Below are positions 18,341 through 26,930 of a stretch of 64,000 nt of DNA, one piece after another (the first letter of the stretch is position 1; each line of letters starts with the position of its first letter). The notes below the pieces were generated by a model. It was not told where the DNA came from. It did not search any database and saw only the letters and a program-made list of their open reading frames with translations. Location of the stretch: NCBI RefSeq assembly GCF_014651835.1, contig NZ_BMXQ01000001.1, forward strand, positions 2,432,801 to 2,496,800, in the 5' to 3' direction. This stretch comes from Pigmentiphaga litoralis. GTDB taxonomy: Bacteria; Pseudomonadota; Gammaproteobacteria; Burkholderiales; Burkholderiaceae_B. Made by a program: the position numbers and the translations under genes.

Positions 18341-18380
18341 GGTGCAGTGTACTGAGTGTCAACCCTCAGTACACTGCACC
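18341..18380. promoter_or_regulatory. Perfect 16-bp inverted repeat upstream of the MFS gene
   Basis: GGTGCAGTGTACTGAG and its exact reverse complement are separated by 8 nt, ending 39 bp before the MFS start and about 66 bp before the divergent GSDH start. Each arm contains AGTGTACT. It could act as a strong operator pair or as an RNA hairpin. A related GCAGTGCACTGAA occurs at 31662-31674. Confidence 0.5.
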
Positions 18381-18419
18381 GCTTATCGACCGCCCCCCCG
18401 GCGTCCATTTCCAGGCCTC

Positions 18420-19631
18420 ATGAAACGCAACGCTCCTACCTGGCTCGTGCCTGTGGCAGCAATCTTCGCCCTCCAGACCATCGCGGCCTTCCTGTCGCGC
18501 CTCATTCCCATCATCGTTCCCGCGATCTCCGCCGAGTTCGGCTGGAGCGGCAGCTCGATCGGCTACCTGACCGCCGGCAACGCCCTTGGCGGCCTCGTCA
18601 TGCTGGTGGCCGGCGCCGCGCTGCTGCGGCGGCTGGGCGGCACGCGCACGCTGCAGCTGACCTTGATCATGGGCGCGGCCTGCATGGCGCTGTTCGTGTA
18701 TCCGAGCGTCCATGTCGCGCTGGTCGCCTGTATCGCCATGGGCATGAGCAACGGCGCGGCCAACCCGGCCGGGAGCGAAGTCCTTCAGCGCTACTCGCCC
18801 CCGGGCAAACGCAACCTGATGTTCTCGATCAAGCAGGCTGGCGTGCCCCTGGGCGGCATTCTCGCCGGCCTGCTGATCCCCGGCATCATCGCCCTGGCCG
18901 GTTGGCGGATTGCCTTGTGCGCCTGCGCCGTGATCGTGCTCCTGCCCACCGCGATCACCTGGCGCCTGAGCAACGCCATCGACGAACCACGGCCCGGCGT
19001 TCCGGGCCGGGCGTGGTACGCCGTCAGCCTGCAGTCGCTGCGCTCGCTTGCCGTGCCCCTGGCTTCCCTGGGACACAACCGGGGCCTGCTCAACATCTCC
19101 ATCGTCGGCAGCCTGTTCGCCGTCGCGCAAAGCTGCTGGTTCGCATTCACCGTCATCTATCTCGTTGACAGTCTCAACTTTTCGCTGAGCCTGGCCGGCG
19201 CCATCTTTGCGGTGATGCAACTGGGCGGTGTGCTGGGACGTATTGCCTTGGGCTGGATATCGGACCGCCTGCAATCGGCCACCGCGACGCTGTCGCTTGC
19301 CGCCGTCTTTTCGGCGGGCACCACCGCCCTGCTCGGCTTTACCCAGGCCGACTGGCCGCTGTGGACGCTGATCCTGCTGGCCTTTGTCGCGGGCTGCACG
19401 GCCGCAAGCTGGAACGGGGTGCAGATCGCCGAGGTGGCTCGCCGCTCGCCGCCCGATCTGGTATCGGAAACCGCCGCAGGGTCGTCGATCCTGGTGACGC
19501 TGGTCAACATCGTCGCCCCGTCGGCCTTCGCCATTGCCATTGCGTCGAGCGGGCGCTATGACCTGGCGTTTCTTTGCGCGGGCTTGAGCTCGCTGCTGGT
19601 GCTGGTGTTCCTGCCGAGGGATGGGCGTTGA
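18420..19631 (+). CDS. Major facilitator superfamily (MFS) transporter
   Basis: A 403-aa inner-membrane carrier with about 12 hydrophobic segments in two halves. The loop 2-3 signature appears as AAL-LRRLGGTRTL, and the second half has LGRIALGWISDRLQS. It is similar to CynX/YbfB-type carriers for organic anions or drugs. The ATG at 18420 was preferred to an upstream one at 18306, which would put the inverted repeat inside the coding region. The cargo is unknown. Confidence 0.88.
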   Translation: MKRNAPTWLVPVAAIFALQTIAAFLSRLIPIIVPAISAEFGWSGSSIGYLTAGNALGGLVMLVAGAALLRRLGGTRTLQLTLIMGAACMALFVYPSVHVALVACIAMGMSNGAANPAGSEVLQRYSPPGKRNLMFSIKQAGVPLGGILAGLLIPGIIALAGWRIALCACAVIVLLPTAITWRLSNAIDEPRPGVPGRAWYAVSLQSLRSLAVPLASLGHNRGLLNISIVGSLFAVAQSCWFAFTVIYLVDSLNFSLSLAGAIFAVMQLGGVLGRIALGWISDRLQSATATLSLAAVFSAGTTALLGFTQADWPLWTLILLAFVAGCTAASWNGVQIAEVARRSPPDLVSETAAGSSILVTLVNIVAPSAFAIAIASSGRYDLAFLCAGLSSLLVLVFLPRDGR

Positions 19632-19646
19632 ACCACGCTTGGAGAT

Positions 19647-20342
19647 TCAGACGCTGCCGCGCACGATGATCTCGTAGGGCACGCGCCGCACGCGATCCTC
19701 GACCTGCCCCGTCTCGATCTTCTGCACCAGCAGTTCGCCCGCCGCCTGGCCGATGCCCGCGCCGTTGGTCTTGACCGAGGTAAGTCCCGGCGGCACCTCG
19801 GCCGCGATCTGGTAGTCGCCATAGCCTGCCACCGCGAACCGGCCGGGCACCTTCCACCCACGCCGCGCGCATTCGAACAGCGCACCTGCGGCGACCACAT
19901 CCGTGACGCAGCACAAGGCCTGCAGGCGCCGTTCCTTCTTCAGCAAGGCCTCGATGGCCAGGCGCCCGCCGGCAAAACCTTCGGCTTCCGCCGATAGATG
20001 AATCAGGTCGGCGCGCAGACCCGCCTCCTCCATCGCTCTCTGGAAGCCTTGCTGGCGCTGCAGATAGCGTTGGCTGTCGGGCAGGTTGTGCCCCGCCCAG
20101 CCAATGTGACGCAGCCCCTTGTCGATGACCAGGCGAGTCATGTCATACGCGGCGTCAAACAGCGAGAAGCCGACGGCCATGTCGATGCTGGGCGCGCTTG
20201 ATAGCCACGTCTCCACCACCGGCACGCCCGACTGCTGGATAAGGCGGACGGTCTCATCGGTGTGCTCGCCACCCGTCAATACGATGCCCGCCGGCCGGCG
20301 TCCAAGAATGCCGCGAATCACCTGGGTCTCGCGCTGCGGGTC
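19647..20342 (-). pseudogene. LacI-family regulator, N-terminal DNA-binding domain deleted
   Basis: About 230 residues match the effector-binding domain of LacI/GalR regulators (RETQVIRGILGRRPAGIVLTGG, VVETWLSSAPSIDMAVGFS, LLKKERRLQALCCVTDVVAAGALF, FAVAGYGDYQIAAEVPPGLTSVKTN). The HTH and first linker, normally about 60-100 residues, are missing. Beyond about 20342 the frame stays open only as antisense of the neighbouring amidohydrolase. Without the HTH it cannot act as a repressor. It faces the headless amidohydrolase gene across a single breakpoint, so one deletion explains both. Confidence 0.8.
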
Positions 20343-21599
20343 TTCCGCACCGTGCGGCAGATCGAAGAGCACTTCGCGACCGCGCACATGGAAGCCAACG
20401 TGCCGGCCGAGGTCTATGACGCGTTCATTGCCGCACGCAACAAAGGCGATGCGCAAGCGCTGGCGCGGCTGGAAGCCGACCATGGCACGCAGACCCTGCT
20501 GAACAAGGGATTGTTGTTTCGCTCAACGACTTTTTTTGCGACCGCACTGCGCGAAGGATGCCGCCGCCTGTACGGGCCGGAAGCCGACTGGGACACGCAG
20601 ATGCGCACCGCGCAGGAATGGGGTGCGCGCAGCCCGTCGTTCTCGTATGACGCCGCCGCCGACCTGGCGAACACCCCGATCATCCTGACCGACGTGCCCT
20701 ATCTGGATCGCACGACGTGGAACCCGGAACGGTACCGGCAAGCCATCCGTGTCGACGCCTACCTGTACCCGTTCCACGGCACCGACACGACCCTGCGCGG
20801 CACCGAATACCAGCGCTTCCACACCACCTTTGGCAACGTGCTGCGAAGCGAGCTGAAGCACTATGGCATGGACACGCCTCCTTCCAGCTTCGATGCGTAT
20901 CTGCAGTTCGTGGATGCATCGCTGGACCGGCGGGTACGCGAAGGCGCGGTCGCGTTGAAACTGGCGTCGGCCTATGTGCGACCCATCGACTTCGGACCGG
21001 CGGGACAGGCATACGCCCAGGCGGCGTACGAGTCGTTTGCCGCAGGCCGCTCAGGCGATCGACGCGCGTTGGAAAACTTCCTGGCCCGGCGCGCCGCGCA
21101 ATATGCGTGCGATCGTGGCCTGCCCCTGCAAGTGCATGTGGGCATGGGGCACCCGGAGCCCGGCATGCTGATGGCCAACACTGCCCCGTTTCTGTTGGAA
21201 GGATTCCTGAACACCCGATCCTTGAACCGGCTCAAGATCACTTTGCTGCATGGCGGCTATCCCTTTTCCAGCGACTGCGCCGCGCTGGTGCAGACCTACG
21301 GCAACGTCTATCTGGACTTCTCGTGGATGCCCTACCTGCACCACTTTTACCTGCGGCAGAAGCTGTCCGAATGGATGGAAATCCTGCCGGCCAACAAGCT
21401 GCTGTTCGGCACCGACACGGCTGCGCCCGAGTTCCATGTGGCCGCCGCGCACTACGCACGCGACTCACTGAACGTCGTGCTCGATCAGGGGTATCAACGC
21501 AAGGTGTGGAACGCGCAGCAGACCGAATGGCTGGCGCGAAGGATTCTGTGGGAGAACACGGCGGAGCTCTATGGCCTGGAGATGCCCCACCCGTGTTGA
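20337..21599 (+). pseudogene. Amidohydrolase-superfamily enzyme, N-terminus deleted
   Basis: About 420 residues of a TIM-barrel amidohydrolase remain: VHVGMGHPEPGM, ITLLHGGYPFSSD, VYLDFSWMPYLHH and LLFGTDTAAPEFH, the last carrying the metal Asp. The N-terminal beta-strand with the essential H-x-H metal motif is absent. Homology starts at about 'FRTVRQIEEHF', right at the junction with the truncated LacI gene. The first internal ATG (20388) has no ribosome site. It is very probably inactive. Its C-terminal end is intact to the stop. Confidence 0.75.
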
Positions 21600-21614
21600 C
21601 GCCGGCCTGGCAGA

Positions 21615-22649
21615 TTACGGCTTGTACAGGCCTCGCTTGGCCAGCCAATCGTTGATGACGGCAGACACTTCCAGATTGTTCTTGTCCATCATGACCATAT
21701 GCGAATTGCCCTTGATGCCGATCTTGGGCAGGTCCACTTCGTCAACCTGGCCGCCGGCCTGCCGGACTGCCTCGGCAAACTTCGCGCCGTTCGCGCGGAT
21801 CTTTGGCCAGCGCAGATCCTGTTCGATGTAATCGCCATAGACCATCATCAGCGGCACATTCTTCAACGCGGCGACCTTGTCCATGTCGCCGACTTCCGCC
21901 GGTTCGACTGCAACAACGGCGCGGATCTTTTCGGGGCGCAGCTGCGCAGCCTGCATGCCGAACTTGCCCGCCTGACTGTGCACCAGCAACACGCATGGGC
22001 ACACCTTGTCGACGAGTTCCAGGTAGGCCTTGAGCGTCGGCACATCCGTGGTCGTCCAGCGCGGCACGAACTGCCGTGCGAACTGCTGGATCTGTTCGGC
22101 CGGGAACTGACTGCCGGGCAGCAACTTGCGCCTGGACGCATCATCGCTCCACGAGTCCGGACCGCCGATCCGGAAACGTTCATAGGCGTTCGCCGCCGTC
22201 ACCAGCACCGGCTCGCCTTCCCACACCGGCTTGGCCGTCGCAGGCCAGCCTGACCGGCCGCGTTCCACTGCGTCGGAGTTGTAGACCGGCCAGCCGCGGC
22301 GCAGGAAGTCGTTCAACCAGCCCTGGCGGCCGTCGGGCGTCGTCTCGTATGTGACCCCGGACAGCCCGCCACCGTGCCACATCAACAGCGGCACGCTGCC
22401 TTTCGGCGCCTGTGGAATGAAGTACTGCACATACATCTGCCCGACCATATACGTACCATTCGGATCGATCTTGAGCGGCACACCCCCCGCCGTGAATTTG
22501 ACTTCCTTGATCGGTTCGCCCGCGACCACGAACTGCTCTCCCCCGATGTGGAAGGCGGCGCTGTTCGCAAACCAGCTATGTTCACCGCGCCGTATCCCGA
22601 CCAGGCCACCGCTCCTAGACTGTCCCCACACGCGCAGACGTGACAACAA
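21615..22649 (-). CDS. Alpha/beta-hydrolase (esterase), 5' end abnormal
   Basis: An alpha/beta-fold hydrolase of a family that is normally secreted. Conserved blocks are FHIGGEQFVV (where homology begins), MWHGGGLSGVTYETTPDGRQGW (oxyanion region), the nucleophile elbow VHSQAGKFG and the catalytic His in GNSHMVMMDKNN. The frame has no ATG before these blocks; the only far-upstream start is a TTG at 22649, and the usual signal peptide is missing. Only 20 bp separate it from the divergent Bug gene start. A rearrangement at its 5' end, making it cytoplasmic or silent, is likely. Confidence 0.7.
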   Translation of the reverse strand: MLSRLRVWGQSRSGGLVGIRRGEHSWFANSAAFHIGGEQFVVAGEPIKEVKFTAGGVPLKIDPNGTYMVGQMYVQYFIPQAPKGSVPLLMWHGGGLSGVTYETTPDGRQGWLNDFLRRGWPVYNSDAVERGRSGWPATAKPVWEGEPVLVTAANAYERFRIGGPDSWSDDASRRKLLPGSQFPAEQIQQFARQFVPRWTTTDVPTLKAYLELVDKVCPCVLLVHSQAGKFGMQAAQLRPEKIRAVVAVEPAEVGDMDKVAALKNVPLMMVYGDYIEQDLRWPKIRANGAKFAEAVRQAGGQVDEVDLPKIGIKGNSHMVMMDKNNLEVSAVINDWLAKRGLYKP

Positions 22650-22669
22650 TAAAGACAGCGGGAGACGGC

Positions 22670-23668
22670 ATGAACAAGAACGGACGTTGGCAGCTCACTG
22701 GCGCGGCATGTGTGATCGGCAGCCTGATGGCTGGATCGGGACACGTTGCAGCGCAGGCAGCACCGGATTCGAAACCCTTCCCTTCGCAAGCCATCCGGAT
22801 CATCGTGCCGTTCACACCCGGTGCGATCAACGACACCCTGGCACGGCGCATCGGCCAGAAGCTGTCCGAAAACATCAAGCAACCCGTCGTCGTGGAAAAC
22901 CGCCCGGGCGGCGGTGCGACCATAGGCACGGACTTCGTCGCCAAGGCGCCGGCCGACGGCTACACCTTGCTGCAGGTGTCGTCCGCCCACGCGGTCAACC
23001 CGAGCCTGGTGAAGCTGCCCTACGACAGCACCAAAAGCTTCGACTTCATCACCCTGGCGGCATCCGCGCCATTGATCCTGCTGGCCAATGCGTCCGTGCC
23101 GGCCAAGACGCTGCCCGAACTCGTCGCGCTGGCCAAAGCCAAGCCCGGAACGCTGTCGTATTCATCCACGGGCAACGGCGCCAGCGCGCACCTGATGGGC
23201 GAGTTGCTGAAAAGCATGGCGGGGATCGACGTGCTGCATGTGCCGTACAAAGGCGCGGCGCAGGCCATGACCGACATGGTCAGCGGGCAAGTGCAGTTCA
23301 CGTTCACGTCCTACACGGCTGCGGTCTCGTACATCAAATCCGGGCGCGCCCGTCCGCTGGCCGTGACCGGCACGCAGCGCATTGCGGCCTTGCCCGATGT
23401 GCCGACCATCGCTGAAGCCGGCTACCCCGGCTATGACGCGACGGCGTGGTGGGGCTACGCCGCGCCTGCGGGCACGCCGCCAGCCACGCTCGACACACTC
23501 AACAAGGAGTTGGTGAAGGTCTTGCGTGACCCGGCGTTGAAAGCAGGATTCGCGGAAGAAGGTGTGCAGATCGTGGACTCGACGCCGCAGGACATGGCGG
23601 CGTATCTGCAGAAGGAAATGACCTTGTGGGGCAAGGTCGTCAAGGACGGGAACATCAAGGCCGATTGA
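22670..23668 (+). CDS. Bug-family periplasmic solute receptor
   Basis: A 332-aa receptor with signal peptide ending near HVAAQ, then FPSQAIRIIVPFTPGAINDTLAR, ENRPGGGATIGTDFV and APADGYTLL. GGGAGA precedes the ATG at 22670. It ends 7 bp before the convergent RlmN-like gene. It is divergent from, and probably once paired with, the hydrolase on the minus strand. Confidence 0.92.
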   Translation: MNKNGRWQLTGAACVIGSLMAGSGHVAAQAAPDSKPFPSQAIRIIVPFTPGAINDTLARRIGQKLSENIKQPVVVENRPGGGATIGTDFVAKAPADGYTLLQVSSAHAVNPSLVKLPYDSTKSFDFITLAASAPLILLANASVPAKTLPELVALAKAKPGTLSYSSTGNGASAHLMGELLKSMAGIDVLHVPYKGAAQAMTDMVSGQVQFTFTSYTAAVSYIKSGRARPLAVTGTQRIAALPDVPTIAEAGYPGYDATAWWGYAAPAGTPPATLDTLNKELVKVLRDPALKAGFAEEGVQIVDSTPQDMAAYLQKEMTLWGKVVKDGNIKAD

Positions 23669-23675
23669 CCTCGAG

Positions 23676-24719
23676 TCAGTGCGCCGCAGTGCGCGAGCGG
23701 CGCAGTTCGATGACCTGCTCTGTTCCGATGGCACGCGAGCGCAGCTGCCCGCATCCGCCATCCACGTCCTGCCCGGCGCTGTTCCTGACCTTGGTCAACA
23801 AGCCGCGGCCGTGCAAGTAACGGACGATCTCGCGAGTCCGTTCGGCGTCCGGCCGCTCGTAATCGTCGCCCTCAAGACTGTTGAAGGGGATGACGTTGAG
23901 CACGCAATACTTGCCTTTGAGCAAGCTCAAGATTGCATCGAGTTCATCGTCGCCATCGTTGATTCCCTTGAGCAGCGTCCACTGATACTGGATCGGATAG
24001 CCCGTGTCACGAGCATACTTTTCACCAAGCTCGATCAGTTCGTCGGGCGCCATCTTGGGCGCGCGAGGCAACAAGTGTTCGCGCAGGTCCGCCTTGGTCG
24101 TGTGCAGGGACAGGGCCAGCGCAGGCTTGACGCGTTGCCGGGGCAGCGCCTCGAACACACGCCTGTCCCCCACGGTAGAGAACACCAGATTCTTGTGGCC
24201 GACGTTGCCTTGGGTGCCGAGCAGGTCGATGGCCTCGAGCACGTTGTCGAGGTTGTGCGCCGGTTCGCCCATGCCCATGAAGACGACTTTCTTGACCACG
24301 CGCTGGCGCCGCGCCAGCACGACCTGGGCCAAAATTTCCATGCTGCTGACCTGGCGGATCAGGCCGCTCTTGCCCGTCATGCAGAACCGACAGCCGACCG
24401 CACAGCCCACCTGGGTCGAGACGCACAGTGCATCACGCGGCAGCAGCACGCTCTCCACCATCTGCCCGTCGGCCAGTGCTACAAGCAGGCGCGTGCCGTC
24501 GTTACCGGGGTGTGCGGACTGGATGCGGGCCAGGCCGTCCAGCTCCGCGCTCAGCTCGGGCAGGGCTTGACGCACCGCGAGGGGCAGGAAGTTCTCGAAG
24601 TCCTTCCGCGTTCCACTATCGAGCGCCTGGCCACTGAGCCAGACGCGCAGAATCCGCCCACGGTGGGCAGGCTGGGCGCCGAGTGCGGCGAGACGGTGGT
24701 CGAGGTCGGAAAAGCGCAT
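23676..24719 (-). CDS. RlmN/Cfr-family radical SAM RNA methyltransferase (paralogue)
   Basis: A 347-aa radical SAM enzyme. The 4Fe-4S ligands are in GCAVGCRFCMTG (CxxxCxxC), preceded by the conserved LCVSTQ Cys. FMGMGEPAHNLDNV, LSLHTT and the C-terminal GQDVDGGCGQL, with its catalytic Cys, are all present. RlmN methylates C2 of adenosine in 23S rRNA and some tRNAs. This copy is shorter than the housekeeping RlmN (usually 370-400 aa) and is not near the pilW/ispG genes that flank rlmN in related genomes, so a second family member is likely. All catalytic cysteines look intact. Confidence 0.85.
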   Translation of the reverse strand: MRFSDLDHRLAALGAQPAHRGRILRVWLSGQALDSGTRKDFENFLPLAVRQALPELSAELDGLARIQSAHPGNDGTRLLVALADGQMVESVLLPRDALCVSTQVGCAVGCRFCMTGKSGLIRQVSSMEILAQVVLARRQRVVKKVVFMGMGEPAHNLDNVLEAIDLLGTQGNVGHKNLVFSTVGDRRVFEALPRQRVKPALALSLHTTKADLREHLLPRAPKMAPDELIELGEKYARDTGYPIQYQWTLLKGINDGDDELDAILSLLKGKYCVLNVIPFNSLEGDDYERPDAERTREIVRYLHGRGLLTKVRNSAGQDVDGGCGQLRSRAIGTEQVIELRRSRTAAH

Positions 24720-24816
24720 GGAGCGCGGAGTTTACCCGGTCCGGACAGCTCGGATGACCGGCCACGCCAGAACTCACGTCAGCCGACCACCCGCCCCCGT
24801 CAAGGGTACCCGCGTC

Positions 24817-26538
24817 TCAGATCGCCTTGCACGTAAAGTTCGCCGCGTCCTCCACCGACCCCGTCCCGTTGTAATGGGCATAGCTTGGATAGGGGCACAA
24901 CGGACGGCTGGTGCTGGCGGAGATGGCCGGCGTGACGGCGGTCAGGTCCGCATTGCCGGCTCGCGCCGTGGCGATGATGCGGTCGGGAGCCACGCCGCCC
25001 TCGACCCATTTTTCGATCGCCGCAAGACGATCGAAGGTATCCGTGCTCGGACCTCCCTGGCAGTGCCCCATGCCTGGCACAAGGAACAGGCGGGCGAACT
25101 TCGCCGTCGCTTCATAACTTCCATTGCGCTGCACGACGGCATCGTAGTAATTGGCGGTGTCGACGGCGTTGGGACCCGAATCGCCGCTGCCGTGATACAG
25201 AATCATCTTGCCACCCCGGTCTCGGTAGCTGGCGATATCGGGATTCGACATCAGCCACGGCGCATTGACCGTCATGCGTTCGGACCAGGTATCCCAATTG
25301 ATGTCCGACAGCGGCTGGAAGGTCGGATCGGGCGGCGTCATGAAAAGATAGGGCGTGGGATCGACGTTCAGCTTCCATTGAATGTCCAGGATGACACCCT
25401 GCCCCGTGATCCTTGCGGCCTGGCCGGACGAGGTCATCCACGCCGGATCGACCCGGTATCCCGCCACCGGCACTTCGCGGTTCGTGCTATAGCCCGGCAC
25501 CTGGAACGGCTTGCCTTGCGAATCCACCGGACCGCTCATGACGGCTTCCCACAAGCGCACCTGATCGGCCGACAGGCACTCCGACGTCTTTGCGCCGGTG
25601 CATTGCAGCGATGCGGGTTGGAAGCCGCAAGACAACGGACGGCTGACCATGCCATCGACCACACCATCGGTGGCATCGCACGCCGCCAGCAGTCCGCGCT
25701 GGAAGAGACGACGATCCGCCTCGGGCATGGCTTCGTGGAAGCGGGGATAGCTCCCCGGCTCCCGGGTCACCAGGGCCGCGGCTTTTTGCCAACCCCAGAG
25801 TCGCGCCGCGACGACACGGCCAAAATCGAACACCGGCGCGCCGGCCACGATGCCGTCGAACATCTCCGGGAAACGCTGGGCAAACGCCATCCCCTGGCGG
25901 CCGCCTGTCGAGCAGCCGTCGAAATAGGACTTGTCGGCCGCCCGCTGATAGTAGGTCGCAACGAAGCTCTTCGCGGTCTGTGCCGTCTGCTGAATCGACC
26001 GGTAGCCAAAGTCGATCCGGGCGTCCGAATCGAGGCCGAACGAGTACGGCAAGGGCATGGCCGCGTTGTCGTGTCCGCCGTTCTGCGAAACGACCGCATA
26101 GCCCTGCTCGAGTGCCGTTCTGGGTCCGCCCGTGGCGCCGTACGCGGCGGGAAGCGTGCCTTCCAGACCGCTGCCGCCCGTGAACAGAAACTTCCTGTTC
26201 CAGTTCGCTGGCAAACGAAGCTCGAACTTGGTCGCGTAGGCAATCCCGTCCACGCCGGTGCGCGGCGAGATGGCTCCGCGAACCACGCAGTGCGCCGGCA
26301 GGAACGTCGTTGCGGTGCTGGCCGGCTTTTCCGTATTGGCAGGCACCCACGACGCTTCGGTGATCACCGGCGCGTTGGCGATGCCGCCCAACGTTGCCGA
26401 TGTCTTGCACGCCTGTTCACCGGCCACCGCCACGGGCTCCGAATCCGTTCCGGACCCCCCGCAGCCGGCCAGGCCCAATCCGGCCAAGGCAGTTGCAGCC
26501 GATACCCTCAGCCCCAACTGCCACGTTGTCTTTTTCAT
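24817..26538 (-). CDS. Tannase/feruloyl esterase family lipoprotein (MHETase-like CS-D-HC hydrolase)
   Basis: A 573-aa protein with a lipobox signal (LGLAGC, cleavage near residue 26), so it is membrane-anchored and outside the cytoplasm. The nucleophile lies in GCSTGGRQG and the catalytic His in GMGHCQGG, each next to the cysteine that forms the family's CS-D-HC disulfide; the catalytic Asp lies between in the YHGSGDSG region. KFLFTGGSGLEG and SQNGGHDN are further tannase-family marks. The family cleaves aromatic carboxylic esters (gallate, ferulate, mono-hydroxyethyl terephthalate). The substrate cannot be chosen from the sequence. GAGGGGACGGG precedes the ATG. Confidence 0.9.
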   Translation of the reverse strand: MKKTTWQLGLRVSAATALAGLGLAGCGGSGTDSEPVAVAGEQACKTSATLGGIANAPVITEASWVPANTEKPASTATTFLPAHCVVRGAISPRTGVDGIAYATKFELRLPANWNRKFLFTGGSGLEGTLPAAYGATGGPRTALEQGYAVVSQNGGHDNAAMPLPYSFGLDSDARIDFGYRSIQQTAQTAKSFVATYYQRAADKSYFDGCSTGGRQGMAFAQRFPEMFDGIVAGAPVFDFGRVVAARLWGWQKAAALVTREPGSYPRFHEAMPEADRRLFQRGLLAACDATDGVVDGMVSRPLSCGFQPASLQCTGAKTSECLSADQVRLWEAVMSGPVDSQGKPFQVPGYSTNREVPVAGYRVDPAWMTSSGQAARITGQGVILDIQWKLNVDPTPYLFMTPPDPTFQPLSDINWDTWSERMTVNAPWLMSNPDIASYRDRGGKMILYHGSGDSGPNAVDTANYYDAVVQRNGSYEATAKFARLFLVPGMGHCQGGPSTDTFDRLAAIEKWVEGGVAPDRIIATARAGNADLTAVTPAISASTSRPLCPYPSYAHYNGTGSVEDAANFTCKAI

Positions 26539-26644
26539 TGTCCCGTCCCCTCTCAGCGATACGCCTGCACACAGGCTTGTTATTTTTTATCGAGGTGAGG
26601 TGCAGGCCGATGCGATGACACGCCTATCTCCACCACATATGTAA

Positions 26645-26670
26645 GTCAGTTTGATATAAAGATGACTGAC
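26645..26670. promoter_or_regulatory. Inverted repeat upstream of the tannase-family gene
   Basis: GTCAGT and ACTGAC are 14 bp apart in an AT-rich stretch that stands out from its GC-rich surroundings, about 107-132 bp upstream of the esterase start. It may be an operator or part of the promoter. Confidence 0.35.
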
Positions 26671-26752
26671 ATAGAATCATGAATAACCCGTACGCTTCCG
26701 GACGACGCGAGGGTGCCTGGGTATACGTGGGGGAAGGTTCAGCTGAGGTGCC

Positions 26753-26826
26753 TGGAGCGGGTGAAGGGAATCGAACCCTCGTATGCAGCTTGGGAAGCTG
26801 CCGTTCTACCATTGAACTACACCCGC
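26753..26826 (-). tRNA. tRNA-Gly (anticodon CCC), CCA encoded
   Basis: On the minus strand, a 74-nt cloverleaf begins with GCGGGTG and ends with CACCCGCTCCA. The anticodon stem GCAGC/GCTGC encloses TTCCCAA, giving anticodon CCC, and the T-arm has GGTTCGATTCC. It is very close to the E. coli glyU product. It reads GGG codons. Confidence 0.96.
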
Positions 26827-26930
26827 ATGACGCGCCATCCGTATCGCACTGCAGGGATGGGCAAAAGACCGGCGCGCGCCCTGGGGCGACGCCGTACGGC
26901 ATTCTAAGCGCGAATCGGCAACGCGGCAAA

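Noticed and set aside
18306-18419. Upstream ATG as the MFS start
   Set aside because: It would place the perfect inverted repeat in the coding region, and the extra residues have no membrane or homologous character.
24718-26598. 626-codon open frame on the plus strand opposite the tannase-family gene
   Set aside because: The esterase on the minus strand has signal peptide and catalytic motifs; the other frame is an artefact.
26753-26826. Genomic-island attachment site at tRNA-Gly
   Set aside because: No integrase gene and no direct repeat of the tRNA end was seen in the window.
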